The position numbers and the translations under genes are program-made. Shown here one piece after another: positions 36,212-45,221 of a stretch of DNA of 64,000 bases. The stretch comes from Clostridiales bacterium (GTDB lineage Bacteria > Bacillota > Clostridia > Lachnospirales > Cellulosilyticaceae): the NCBI GenBank assembly GCA_019418225.1, contig DYCF01000021.1, positions 11,679 to 75,678 of the forward strand, written 5' to 3'. Each line of letters opens with the position of its first letter. Within the stretch, counting starts at the first letter, position 1. The notes below the pieces were generated by a model. That model had not been told where the DNA came from. It did not search any database and saw nothing but the letters and a program-made list of their open reading frames with translations.

Positions 36212-36997
36212 TTATTTAATAGCCATGTACTTTTCTTTTTCAAAAGGATCATTATTAGAAAATAAATTTGGATTAATTGCAAGAAGTTCATTTAAAACTT
36301 CTGTCATAGGTGCTGCTTCACAAATACGTACAATAGCATCTCCAAATTTTCCTTTTCTCATTACTTTTTTCTCTTCTAAAAATTCATCAACTTTCCAGAA
36401 ATACTCTGACCAGTGATCGCCATGATGCCTTCTAGATGGTACGCTAATTTCCTTGCCTTCTGGCGTTACTACAACTAATGCCTCTCTTGTATCCGTCATT
36501 CTACCTGGTATATCTACCCATTCTTCTACGCCATGAATGAATGTATTTCTTCTAAGATCTACGCCTAAAAGCATAATCTGTGCCTTACGATCTAGAAGTT
36601 TCCCCCATGGTGACTTTCTTGCACAAGGCGTATCCCAAAGTTCATTATCCTTCACAAATGCTGCGGCCTCTTTTCCTAATGCCGCTACAGAATGGGTGGG
36701 ATGCCAAGACCTAATAACACCTTCTCGTTGTCTAAATAGCTCAGGTAAAATCCCTACACATACTTTAGAATCCGTTACATAAAATTTAGGATTATCTGCA
36801 TTAATATAAGACCAGGTATGTGTCGGAAGCACCAATAAACCATCTTGCATATATTCACTTAAAGCATCCAGCACAGTATCAGCTCTGCCTTCTACCTCAC
36901 CTATACTCTTCATAGATGAATGTACAAGTAATGTCCCCTTAGGGTCAACATGTAATTCTTTTAGATAATTTAGTAAATCTTGTTTCGTATATGCCAT
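36212..36997 (-). CDS. AAC(3)-family N-acetyltransferase (YokD-like)
   Basis: 261 residues from the ATG at 36997, preceded by AGGGA at good spacing; the ATG 15 bases upstream overlaps that site. Family motifs include LVHSSMKSIGEVEG and LPTHTWSY, RSWHPTHSVAALG and GVDLRRNTFIH. AAC(3) enzymes acetylate aminoglycosides at N3, but chromosomal YokD-like members in Firmicutes often have no resistance phenotype, so a native substrate is likely. Monocistronic. Confidence 0.85.
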   Translation of the reverse strand: MAYTKQDLLNYLKELHVDPKGTLLVHSSMKSIGEVEGRADTVLDALSEYMQDGLLVLPTHTWSYINADNPKFYVTDSKVCVGILPELFRQREGVIRSWHPTHSVAALGKEAAAFVKDNELWDTPCARKSPWGKLLDRKAQIMLLGVDLRRNTFIHGVEEWVDIPGRMTDTREALVVVTPEGKEISVPSRRHHGDHWSEYFWKVDEFLEEKKVMRKGKFGDAIVRICEAAPMTEVLNELLAINPNLFSNNDPFEKEKYMAIK

Positions 36998-37100
36998 ATT
37001 ATTTTCCCTCATAATTTTTAGAAATAATGTATATTTTTAATAACTAGTCTAACTTATCTCCTTATTTTTTACAAGATAAAATTTATTATGAGTATGGACA

Positions 37101-38912
37101 CTACTTATTACCTGTAATCCCTACCATCTTTAATAAAAATTGTGCATTAGTTGTCCTGCATCGCCCTTTCTTTAACCTATAATCAAAGCCAATGCGGTTA
37201 TCTTTATAATATTCTTCAAAATGATAGTTATAAACCTTTCGCTTCCTTTCTGTACGCATCTCAAGTTCACAAAGTTCAAAGTCATGCGTACTGACCATCA
37301 CAATCACCCAAGGCTGTTCTAAGGCATTAATGGTTTCCTTGGCACCTAGTATACGATCTGCTGAGTTAGTTCCCTTAAAAATTTCATCAATTAGTACTAA
37401 CATTGGACGCTTTGTATGTGAGGCATCAATCATCCCCTTAATACGCAAAAGCTCTGCATAAAAACTAGAAATACCTGCATTGACATCATCTTGCATACGC
37501 ATAGAAGTCTGTACTTCCATTCTTGTAGCAAAAAAGTCCTTAGCCAAAACAGGAGCGCCTGCATAAGCAAGTGCTAAATTCACGCCTATGGTACGTAAAA
37601 ATGTGGTCTTACCTGACATATTAGATCCTGTAATAATACATGTTTCAGACTGAATATCTAGGTCATTTCCAATAGCTTCGTGTATCAACGGATGTTTTAA
37701 GGCACTAAAATGAATAGCTGGTTTATCTTTTTCTGCAACCTCTGGGAAGCTATATTCTTCCTTTACATCACAAAGTACTGCTAAACTTAACAATGCCTCT
37801 ATCTCCCCCATTACACTTAGCCATTTATCTACTGATTTCCCATACTGCTTGCACCACATACCAAATACATCATTGCAATGAAAATCCCACATTAAAAATC
37901 CTGCTACCACCATATATGCAATAGCATTTAATCTAACTTTTAAGGCTTCCGATAGTTTATAGAGGGTTTCTAATCCTTCCTTAGGGCCCCCTTCTTCACA
38001 AATACTTTGTTTTAATGCCTTTAAATAGCTACTTTCAAATTCCTTTTCTTCGATAGCCAGAAGAAAGTTTTTATATACATTTATATTTCTGCTAAATCTT
38101 AAAATAATATCAAAAATTTCACTATGTTTTCTAAAATAACAGAATGCTAGTCCAATCTGCATTGTAATAGATGTACTGCCTGTTAAGGCAAATAATTTGC
38201 TTTCACCATTTAAAACAATCACTACCACAGAAAATAACGCCACAAAGGGGATCACTAAGCTAAGTACTTTTAGCCCTCTACTTTGTCCCTGTTTCTTCTT
38301 CCCTAAAATCTCTATGAATGCTGTAATACTAGCTTCATCTACATTTTCCTTCTTAAGTGCTATAAGCTGACTAAGCGTCTTTAAATGAAGTGCAAAATCT
38401 TCATTTTGTGCTAACTCTTTAATGGCCTCTTGCCTTGCTTTAATCTCCTCTTGTTTCACGCCCTGTACAAGTGCCTGTGCTAATGCCTTTTTTCCATAAG
38501 GCGTATGTGCTACACAAAGATATTGAAAAACAGACCCTTTTCCTAATAAATCTAAGTCCTTAATTCTAGGAATTGCGTCATCTGCATAACGACTGCCATC
38601 CTCTTCAAAATCTAGCCAGCCTTTGTCTAAACGCTTTAAATTTCCCTCGAGTACTATCTGTTTTGCCTGTTCATACTGCTTTTGTTCATTTAACTGATTG
38701 TAGCGTCTAATTAAAATTATAAAAATCCCTAAAAAAAGTATAATGCCTAAATAATATATTTTCTCTTGCCATGCGAGTCCTATAATTAAGCTCCCCAACA
38801 TGCCTAAGAAGCTCACTACTCTTAAGCTACCAAGCTTCCCAATCCTTCGTTCAAGGCTATGAATCTTCTTACGACTTATCTCTACTTGTTCTAAATACGT
38901 TTTTCTTTTCAT
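37101..38912 (-). CDS. MutS-like ATPase with N-terminal membrane segments
   Basis: 603 residues. The C-terminus is a MutS domain V ATPase: Walker A GSNMSGKTTFLRT (from about 429), the MQDDVNAGISSFYAEL signature, Walker B MLVLIDEIFKGTNS (about 503) and the VSTHDFEL switch. The N-terminus lacks mismatch-binding domain I and has two or three hydrophobic segments (about residues 30-68 and 215-240), so it is likely membrane-anchored. It is not the mismatch repair MutS nor the nuclease-bearing MutS2; its function is unknown. Monocistronic. Confidence 0.85.
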   Translation of the reverse strand: MKRKTYLEQVEISRKKIHSLERRIGKLGSLRVVSFLGMLGSLIIGLAWQEKIYYLGIILFLGIFIILIRRYNQLNEQKQYEQAKQIVLEGNLKRLDKGWLDFEEDGSRYADDAIPRIKDLDLLGKGSVFQYLCVAHTPYGKKALAQALVQGVKQEEIKARQEAIKELAQNEDFALHLKTLSQLIALKKENVDEASITAFIEILGKKKQGQSRGLKVLSLVIPFVALFSVVVIVLNGESKLFALTGSTSITMQIGLAFCYFRKHSEIFDIILRFSRNINVYKNFLLAIEEKEFESSYLKALKQSICEEGGPKEGLETLYKLSEALKVRLNAIAYMVVAGFLMWDFHCNDVFGMWCKQYGKSVDKWLSVMGEIEALLSLAVLCDVKEEYSFPEVAEKDKPAIHFSALKHPLIHEAIGNDLDIQSETCIITGSNMSGKTTFLRTIGVNLALAYAGAPVLAKDFFATRMEVQTSMRMQDDVNAGISSFYAELLRIKGMIDASHTKRPMLVLIDEIFKGTNSADRILGAKETINALEQPWVIVMVSTHDFELCELEMRTERKRKVYNYHFEEYYKDNRIGFDYRLKKGRCRTTNAQFLLKMVGITGNK

Positions 38913-38960
38913 ATGCTCTCCTAATTTTATTCCTCCAAATTAATTTCTGTTGACAAAATG

Positions 38961-39491
38961 TCATACGCATATGTTATCTCCCTTATATTCAAAATGCATG
39001 ACATGATATAGTCTTCCGTCTACAGTAAATCCATTACGTGTAATGCCAATTAGTTCAAATCCTAAATCTTTTAAAATCTTAATGCTAGCTTCATTAACAG
39101 TAACAGCATCTGCAAATAATACTTTGACCTTCACCTCTTTCAATGCATATTCTAAAACTGCCTTAGCAGCTTCCTTGCCATATCCATTATTCCAAAATCG
39201 CCTAATAAGCTGATAATAAAAACCACGTTTTTCCCCATCATCATCAACTGTTGGAATACCTATGACGCCTATAACTTCCTTATTTTTTAAAACAACAAAA
39301 TGTCCTATATGCGCACTCTTTTCTTCATTTTTGAGCCATATGTCAATCTTATCTCTTACAGCATCTACATCAGATAATTTCATAGCATTGGTATAACGAA
39401 TCACTTCTTCATCTTGCCATAATTCAAGTAATTGTTTTGCATATTTTTTTTCTAATGGTACAATTTCTAATCTTTTGGTTTCTAATTTCAT
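38961..39491 (-). CDS. GNAT acetyltransferase, RimJ/RimL type
   Basis: 176 residues with the acetyl-CoA loop region RRFWNNGYGKEAAKAVLEYA and the LFADAVTVNEASIKILKDLGFE strand-helix typical of RimJ/RimL-like N-acetyltransferases. Substrate unknown. Downstream of the MutS-like gene's start on the same strand but separated by ~50 bp. Confidence 0.85.
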   Translation of the reverse strand: MKLETKRLEIVPLEKKYAKQLLELWQDEEVIRYTNAMKLSDVDAVRDKIDIWLKNEEKSAHIGHFVVLKNKEVIGVIGIPTVDDDGEKRGFYYQLIRRFWNNGYGKEAAKAVLEYALKEVKVKVLFADAVTVNEASIKILKDLGFELIGITRNGFTVDGRLYHVMHFEYKGDNICV

Positions 39492-39603
39492 CCCCTACCC
39501 CTCTTTTCTTTTTTATCTTCTTCTAGAACTTCTACCTTTTATTATAAACATTCATTGCTTAGATAGACTATATTTTTTAAAGTTATCTAATTATATATAT
39601 AAA

Positions 39604-39645
39604 TAAAACCTGCTAATGATGCCTCCTTTTCATTAACAGGTTTTA
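39604..39645 (-). terminator. Terminator of the glycerophosphodiesterase gene
   Basis: AAAACCTGCTAATG pairs with CATTAACAGGTTTT with one mismatch, T-tract on the minus strand. Confidence 0.75.
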
Positions 39646-39652
39646 TCTTCTC

Positions 39653-40336
39653 TTATTTATTTAGTTGTTCTTTAACACGGTCTGGATAATTAGAAATAAT
39701 CATATCTACACCAATTTCAATCATATATGCAATATCTGCTTTTTCATTAATTGTATATGGATTTACCTTAATTCCTTTTGCATGGGCTGCTGCAACAACT
39801 TCCTTATTAAGCGTTCTATAATCTGGATGAATTGCATTAGCTCCGGCATTTAAACAGTATTTTTCTGGTTCATACAGCGGTTCTATATAAAGAAGTCCTG
39901 TCTCAATTGTAGGCTGAATGCTTTTGCATTTTACCATAGAATAATGATTAAAACTTGAAAGAATCACTTGCTTTTCCATGCCATAATCCATAATCATATG
40001 AATCACCTTTTCTTCTAATAAAGGATACTGTACAATTGTATTTTTTAGCTCTAAGTTTAACAAAATCCCATGTTTTTTCGCTAATATCAGCAATTCTTCT
40101 AGTGCAGGTACACCTAAAGCATCTAATTCTTCAAATGTATGCGCCTTCACATAGCCAGTACCCGTTGTGGTACGATCAACTCTTTCATCATGAATAAGAA
40201 CTAATACACCATCTTTAGAAATCTGTACATCTGTTTCAATGCCATCGCAGCCAAGTTCAATGGCCTTCTCAAAGGCTACCATTGTATTTTCTGGTGCATG
40301 GCCACTCGCACCTCTATGCGCTATATTTAAAGTCAT
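39653..40336 (-). CDS. ugpQ: Glycerophosphodiester phosphodiesterase
   Basis: 227 residues, cytoplasmic. The GDPD motifs HRGASGHAPENT, GIETDVQISKDG and the catalytic HDERVDRTT are intact. It splits glycerophosphodiesters into glycerol-3-phosphate and an alcohol. It is the last gene of a Ugp-like import block, so it probably acts on diesters brought in by that transporter. Confidence 0.92.
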   Translation of the reverse strand: MTLNIAHRGASGHAPENTMVAFEKAIELGCDGIETDVQISKDGVLVLIHDERVDRTTTGTGYVKAHTFEELDALGVPALEELLILAKKHGILLNLELKNTIVQYPLLEEKVIHMIMDYGMEKQVILSSFNHYSMVKCKSIQPTIETGLLYIEPLYEPEKYCLNAGANAIHPDYRTLNKEVVAAAHAKGIKVNPYTINEKADIAYMIEIGVDMIISNYPDRVKEQLNK

Positions 40337-40419
40337 AAAACCTTCCCCCTATAAACTTATATCTACCTAATCTATTTGTGCTATCTATAACTTACTACTA
40401 CTTAAACTATTATTTTATC

Positions 40420-41772
40420 TTACTTTGTCTTATTATATCTTTCAATAGCTTTGTTAATGGTTTGTGCACTGGCATTTACAGCTTCTTCTGGCGTTAATTC
40501 ATGGTTTAGCAGTTTCTCAATATTTTCTTCAATACATGCTCTAGCTTCTGGGAATACTGCTAAAAGTGCACCTGTGCTACCTTTGCTATCATGAAGCTGA
40601 TCAATAGCTGTTTTAAACTCTGGTTGCGCTTCTAAATGCGCAGTCATTTCTGGTAAATCATAAGCTTTAGTTGTAATAGGGAAATAACCCGTTGCCTTTG
40701 ACCACTTAACTTGTGATTCAGCTGAAATCAAATATTTTACAAACTCCCATGCTGCTTGCTCCTTTGCATCATCTTCTTTGTCCATAATCCAAAGTGAGCC
40801 GCCACCTATAGAAACACCGCCTTGATCCTCATTTGTTACACCTGGAAAATACGCTGTTCCTAATTCAAACTTGCCATTAATACTTGCTTTGATTGTTGAA
40901 AGTGAAGCTGTAGAACCTAAAAGCATTGCTGAATTCCCTGCTGTAAAGGCATCTTTATTTACATCTTCATCACGTCCTAAATTCACCATGTTCCCCGCAT
41001 CTACTGCCTCAAGCCATTTTTCCATAATGCGAAGGCCTCCCCCATTTTCATCAAAGCTTACAGCTGTAGCCGCATCTGTTCTCCCATTTCCATTATTAGC
41101 ATAGTCAAGTCCTGATTTTACTAAGAACTGTTCAAAGAACCAACCATAAATTTGAATATTTGCCCCATATGTGGTCACATTGTTGCCCTCTTTCTTAGCT
41201 AACTTCTCAGAGTATGCCATCATTTCTTCAATACTCTTTGGTGCTACCTCTGGGTCAAGCCCTGCTTCTTTAAAAAGATCTTTATTATAGTATAAAATCG
41301 GCGTTGAGCTATTAAATGGCATTGAATATAACGCATCATTTATAGAGTAATATGCTAAAATATTCTCTTCTAATTCGCTCGTATCAAACCCTTCTGCATC
41401 AATAAAATCTTGCATTTTACATGCATACTCACTATCAATCATCCAGCGTGTTCCAATATCATAAAGCTGCATTAAATCCGGAGAAGCTGCGCCTAATGAA
41501 GCACTCTTTAATTTATTAATAGCCTCATCATAACTTCCTTGATACTGCACTTCTACTTTAATTTTATCCTGTGAACTATTGAATCCATCCGCTAATTGCT
41601 GCAATGCCTCACCGCCAACACCGCCCATAGAGTGCCAAAAGACTATCTCAACAGGCGCCTCACTAGCTGCTGATGTTGCCCTTGCACTCGTTGTCTCACC
41701 ACATCCAACCAAGCTTCCCATAGCCACCATACCAACTAAGCTTGCGCCTAAAACTCTGTTTACTAATTTCAT
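40420..41772 (-). CDS. ugpB: Extracellular solute-binding lipoprotein, UgpB-like
   Basis: About 450 residues. The lipoprotein signal ends in LVGC, then comes the family-1 solute-binding fold (IVFWHSMGGVGGEALQQLADGFN). The opening WHSM followed by an ALQ helix is typical of UgpB, and the UgpQ gene downstream supports glycerol-3-phosphate or glycerophosphodiester binding over a sugar. The ATG at 41772 is chosen for better spacing from AGGAG. Confidence 0.82.
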   Translation of the reverse strand: MKLVNRVLGASLVGMVAMGSLVGCGETTSARATSAASEAPVEIVFWHSMGGVGGEALQQLADGFNSSQDKIKVEVQYQGSYDEAINKLKSASLGAASPDLMQLYDIGTRWMIDSEYACKMQDFIDAEGFDTSELEENILAYYSINDALYSMPFNSSTPILYYNKDLFKEAGLDPEVAPKSIEEMMAYSEKLAKKEGNNVTTYGANIQIYGWFFEQFLVKSGLDYANNGNGRTDAATAVSFDENGGGLRIMEKWLEAVDAGNMVNLGRDEDVNKDAFTAGNSAMLLGSTASLSTIKASINGKFELGTAYFPGVTNEDQGGVSIGGGSLWIMDKEDDAKEQAAWEFVKYLISAESQVKWSKATGYFPITTKAYDLPEMTAHLEAQPEFKTAIDQLHDSKGSTGALLAVFPEARACIEENIEKLLNHELTPEEAVNASAQTINKAIERYNKTK

Positions 41773-41822
41773 CTTCATCTCTCCTATTTTCCTCTTATGT
41801 ATATTGTTATCTTTAATCTTTC

Positions 41823-42644
41823 TTATCCTTTTACTGCCCCTGCTACCATTCCATCTACCAGCTGCTTTTGTCCTAAAATAAATATTGCAATCGATGGAAT
41901 AATAATCATGAGTGCACCTGCCAATACAATTTCATAGTTATTCCCTTCTGAAAACTGCAGCATGCTAATCCCAATTTGAACAGTTCTCTTACTTGGATCA
42001 TTAATTGTTAAAAGAGGCCACATATACTGATTCCATGTATTAATAAAAACATAGATTCCTAATGATGCCATAACCGGTTTAGAAATCGGCATAATAATTG
42101 AAGTTAAAAACTTAAAATGACCACATCCATCTAGTGCCGCAGCTTCTTGTAAATCTTTAGGTACCGTTAAATAAAACTGCCTTACCATGAAAATCCCCAT
42201 TCCAGATGTTAAAAATGGAATAATAAGCGCCTTCATACTATCTAACCACCCTAAGTTACTTACAGTTAAATAATTTGCTACAATAATGACTTCGCCTGGA
42301 ATCATAACTGTGACTAAAACAGCCATAAAAAGTACATTTTTTCCTTTAAACTCAAAGAAAGAAAAGGCATAGGCCGCAAGGCTGCATGTAATAAGCTGAC
42401 CTATTGTCACACAGATTCCTACGACAAAGCTATTCTTTAAAAAGCTTGTAAAAGGTACCATCTCCAAGGCCCTAATATAATTTCTAAGACTCGGTGCACT
42501 TGGTAAAAACCTAGGCGGATTCTGTGACATATCTGCTGCACTCATTAAACTAACCGAAAAAGCATATAAAATAGGTGCAATAATTAATAAGCCAACAATA
42601 ATACTTATGCTGTTTAAAATGATTTTTTTACCTTTAGAACTCAT
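41823..42644 (-). CDS. ugpE: ABC transporter permease, UgpE-like
   Basis: 273 residues, six membrane helices, EAA loop LQEAAALDGCGHFKFLTSIIM, C-terminus LVDGMVAGAVKG. It overlaps the upstream permease gene by one base, indicating translational coupling. Confidence 0.85.
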   Translation of the reverse strand: MSSKGKKIILNSISIIVGLLIIAPILYAFSVSLMSAADMSQNPPRFLPSAPSLRNYIRALEMVPFTSFLKNSFVVGICVTIGQLITCSLAAYAFSFFEFKGKNVLFMAVLVTVMIPGEVIIVANYLTVSNLGWLDSMKALIIPFLTSGMGIFMVRQFYLTVPKDLQEAAALDGCGHFKFLTSIIMPISKPVMASLGIYVFINTWNQYMWPLLTINDPSKRTVQIGISMLQFSEGNNYEIVLAGALMIIIPSIAIFILGQKQLVDGMVAGAVKG

Positions 42645-43588
42645 TATTTGTAATGCACTCCTTTCTTCTCAAATGCCAACTGTACGAGTGTCATACTAAA
42701 AACAATCAAAAATAAAATAATAGATTGACTACTCGCCATTTCAAACCTACCATTAAAGAACGCATCTCTATAAATAGAATGAACAATCACATTGGTAGAA
42801 TCCCCTGGCCCTCCTTGTGTCAAAAGCTTGATTTGGCCAAATGCCTGAAAAGCACCTACTAAGTTCATGAAAAGTACAAAGAAAAGCTGTGGTGTTAAAA
42901 GCGGTAAAATAACGGCTTTAACCTTTTGCAAATAGCTGGCACCATCTATATTGGCACTTTCAATTAGTTCCTTAGGTACAGACTTAAGCCCTGTAAATAA
43001 GAAAATAAAATTCATTCCAAGGCCTAGCCATACTGTCACGAAAGCCACCACATAAATAGCTACTTTAGGATCCGCTAGCCACCTTATATTTGTATTTAGC
43101 AAATAGTTAGCAATCCCATTTGTCGGATGAAAAATAAGTATCCAAATCATTGCTGCCGGTGCTGATGCAATAGCCATTGGCATTGAAAACATCAGCTCAT
43201 AAATACAATTATGTTTTAATTTATTATCTGCAAGTAGCGCCAGTGCTAAACTTATGACCATTGTAGGAATAATAATCAATATGGCAAACTTGAAGGTTAC
43301 TCCTAAGCTATTATAAAAACTGGCTGAAGTAAGTAGTTCTATGTAATTTTCAAGCTCCACAAACTCTACAGCTTCTCCCCTACGATTTGTAAGGTTGAAA
43401 CTTAAATAAATCGTTTTAAAGAATGGATAATATACAAATAATCCAAACAAGATAAAACTTGGTAATAAATACAAATACGGTACTAATTTCTCCTTATGGC
43501 CTAATTTCGTCCTACTTAATATAGGATTCTTTGCTTTGCTTACTTTCAAGGTTCCTTCTAATGATGACTCTAAAGCTATTTCTGACAT
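42644..43588 (-). CDS. ugpA: ABC transporter permease, UgpA-like
   Basis: 314 residues with a long cytoplasmic N-terminus and six membrane helices. EAA loop ELIESANIDGASYLQKVKAV. It follows the HAD phosphatase gene by about 40 bases. No UgpC ATPase gene is present here, so a shared ATPase is needed. Confidence 0.86.
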   Translation of the reverse strand: MSEIALESSLEGTLKVSKAKNPILSRTKLGHKEKLVPYLYLLPSFILFGLFVYYPFFKTIYLSFNLTNRRGEAVEFVELENYIELLTSASFYNSLGVTFKFAILIIIPTMVISLALALLADNKLKHNCIYELMFSMPMAIASAPAAMIWILIFHPTNGIANYLLNTNIRWLADPKVAIYVVAFVTVWLGLGMNFIFLFTGLKSVPKELIESANIDGASYLQKVKAVILPLLTPQLFFVLFMNLVGAFQAFGQIKLLTQGGPGDSTNVIVHSIYRDAFFNGRFEMASSQSIILFLIVFSMTLVQLAFEKKGVHYK

Positions 43589-43630
43589 CCAACATCCTCC
43601 TTATTAAAATGGTTAAACTAATCTATCTTT

Positions 43631-44437
43631 CTAACCTACATTCACAAATTTTTCAATGGCATATGCCACGCCATCTTCTTCATTGGTTTTTGTAATATAG
43701 TCTGCAATCTGTTTTACTTCTTCAAAAGCATTTCCCATGGCGACACCTAGACCTGCATATTGCAACATCTCTACATCATTTCCTGCATCACCAATGCACA
43801 TGACCTCATGAGGTGCAATATCTAATCGTTCTGCAAGTGTTTTTATACCTTTTTGCTTTCCAGATGCTTTGCTTAAAAACTCTAAGAAAAATGGCATGCT
43901 CCTTACAACGTTATAATCCTTATATAAATTTTCAGGAAGTTGCCTAATCACACGGTCAATTTCCTTAGGTGCCCCTACATACATCACCTTAATAATCTCT
44001 TCATGTATAGCAATTTCCTCAAAATTCATTTCATAAATAGGAATGTTATTCATCCTTCCTTCTAACTGAGAGTATTCATTCATCCGAGGTGTAATACATC
44101 CCTTCATCAAAAAAGCATGAAGATCAATCTCTAACCTCTGTGCCAGTTCATATAAACGATGTAAATCATTCCCCTTAAGCATGTTCTTTGCAATAACTTC
44201 CTTTGTCTTTACATTTTGTACAATACTTCCGTTATAGCTCATCACATATTCATCTTCCGCTACAAATTCTAACTCCTCTAAGTAGCGTTCCAAACCATGA
44301 ATAGGCCTTCCAGAAGCAATTACAACCTTAACGCCCTTTTCACGCACTTTTCGTATCGCTTCTTTATTTCGTTTTGAAATGGTATCATCCCTTCTAAGTA
44401 ATGTCCCATCCATATCAACTGCAATCAGTTTATACAT
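43631..44437 (-). CDS. Cof-type HAD phosphatase
   Basis: 268 residues from the ATG at 44437, set by GAGGAG ahead of it; in-frame codons further upstream lack a site. HAD motif I is DMDGTLL, motif II IASGRP, motif III around KASGKQKG and motif IV GDAGNDVEML, with a type IIB cap. It dephosphorylates small sugar or nucleotide phosphates. As first gene of the Ugp-like block it could act on glycerol-3-phosphate or simply be a passenger. Confidence 0.88.
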   Translation of the reverse strand: MYKLIAVDMDGTLLRRDDTISKRNKEAIRKVREKGVKVVIASGRPIHGLERYLEELEFVAEDEYVMSYNGSIVQNVKTKEVIAKNMLKGNDLHRLYELAQRLEIDLHAFLMKGCITPRMNEYSQLEGRMNNIPIYEMNFEEIAIHEEIIKVMYVGAPKEIDRVIRQLPENLYKDYNVVRSMPFFLEFLSKASGKQKGIKTLAERLDIAPHEVMCIGDAGNDVEMLQYAGLGVAMGNAFEEVKQIADYITKTNEEDGVAYAIEKFVNVG

Positions 44438-44556
44438 ATCTTTTCTCCTCATGTTTAACATTTCTACTAATGTCATCATAACTTGTCCAAATTAAATGTA
44501 GATTTGTGTTATTTTAAATTAATGTAAAATACCCCTTTACACAAATTTAATATATA

Positions 44557-44595
44557 AAAGGAGGCGCTACGAAATTTGTTCGTAACGCCTCCTTT
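44557..44595 (-). terminator. Second of two tandem terminators after the hemerythrin gene
   Basis: AAAGGAGGCGCTACGAA pairs with TTCGTAACGCCTCCTTT, one mismatch, A/T-flanked. Confidence 0.75.
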
Positions 44596-44602
44596 AAAAA
44601 GA

Positions 44603-44647
44603 GAACAGTTGATAGCTTTCATTTAAATATAGCTATCAACTGTTCCC
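44603..44647 (-). terminator. First of two tandem terminators after the hemerythrin gene
   Basis: GAACAGTTGATAGCT pairs with AGCTATCAACTGTTC, then a TTTTT run on the minus strand. Confidence 0.75.
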
Positions 44648-44680
44648 TGTTAATATTCATTCTGAGTATTTCAATTTTAT

Positions 44681-45088
44681 TTACATTTTAGTTTTATAAA
44701 CTTCTGACCACTGCCTATCTTCCACTAAAACATGTTCTACTAGCCAATCATTTAATGCCCTTAAAAGCTCGAGGATTTTGTCATTTTGATGTCTATCAAT
44801 CTCATCCATATCTAATTTATAAATATAATCTACAAAGTCATTATGTGCAACTTTATGTTTAAAGAATTTGCTATACTGAATCTCAAATAATATCTTTTCT
44901 TCTTCTGCAAAATGATATTTTACATAGTCTCTTAATTCATTTACAATTTCTACAATCTCATCAAATTTATCTGAGTGTTCTGGCAGTTCTAGCATCCCCT
45001 CTGCTTCTTCTGCTAAATCAAATAATTTCTTGTGTTGTTCATCAATAATATCTACACCTATCCTATAGGACTCTTTCCACTGAATCAT
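44681..45088 (-). CDS. Bacteriohemerythrin
   Basis: 135-residue oxygen-binding diiron four-helix protein. All ligands are in place: H19, H59-x3-E63, H78-x3-H82 and H119-x4-D124. It probably senses or scavenges oxygen for an anaerobe. Single-domain and monocistronic, ahead of two tandem terminators. Confidence 0.93.
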   Translation of the reverse strand: MIQWKESYRIGVDIIDEQHKKLFDLAEEAEGMLELPEHSDKFDEIVEIVNELRDYVKYHFAEEEKILFEIQYSKFFKHKVAHNDFVDYIYKLDMDEIDRHQNDKILELLRALNDWLVEHVLVEDRQWSEVYKTKM

Positions 45089-45221
45089 GCTTCACCCTCC
45101 AAATTCATATATTTTCCTTTTATTATATCATATACAAAAAATATGACTACTCCCTATATTTCTTAGGTTATAGTCATATTTTTCATATTTAGATTTTATA
45201 GAAGGCAATATATCAAGTCGT

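Noticed and set aside
36212..36997. Acquired aminoglycoside resistance gene
   Set aside because: No mobile element, integron or base-composition shift; it looks like a resident YokD-type acetyltransferase.
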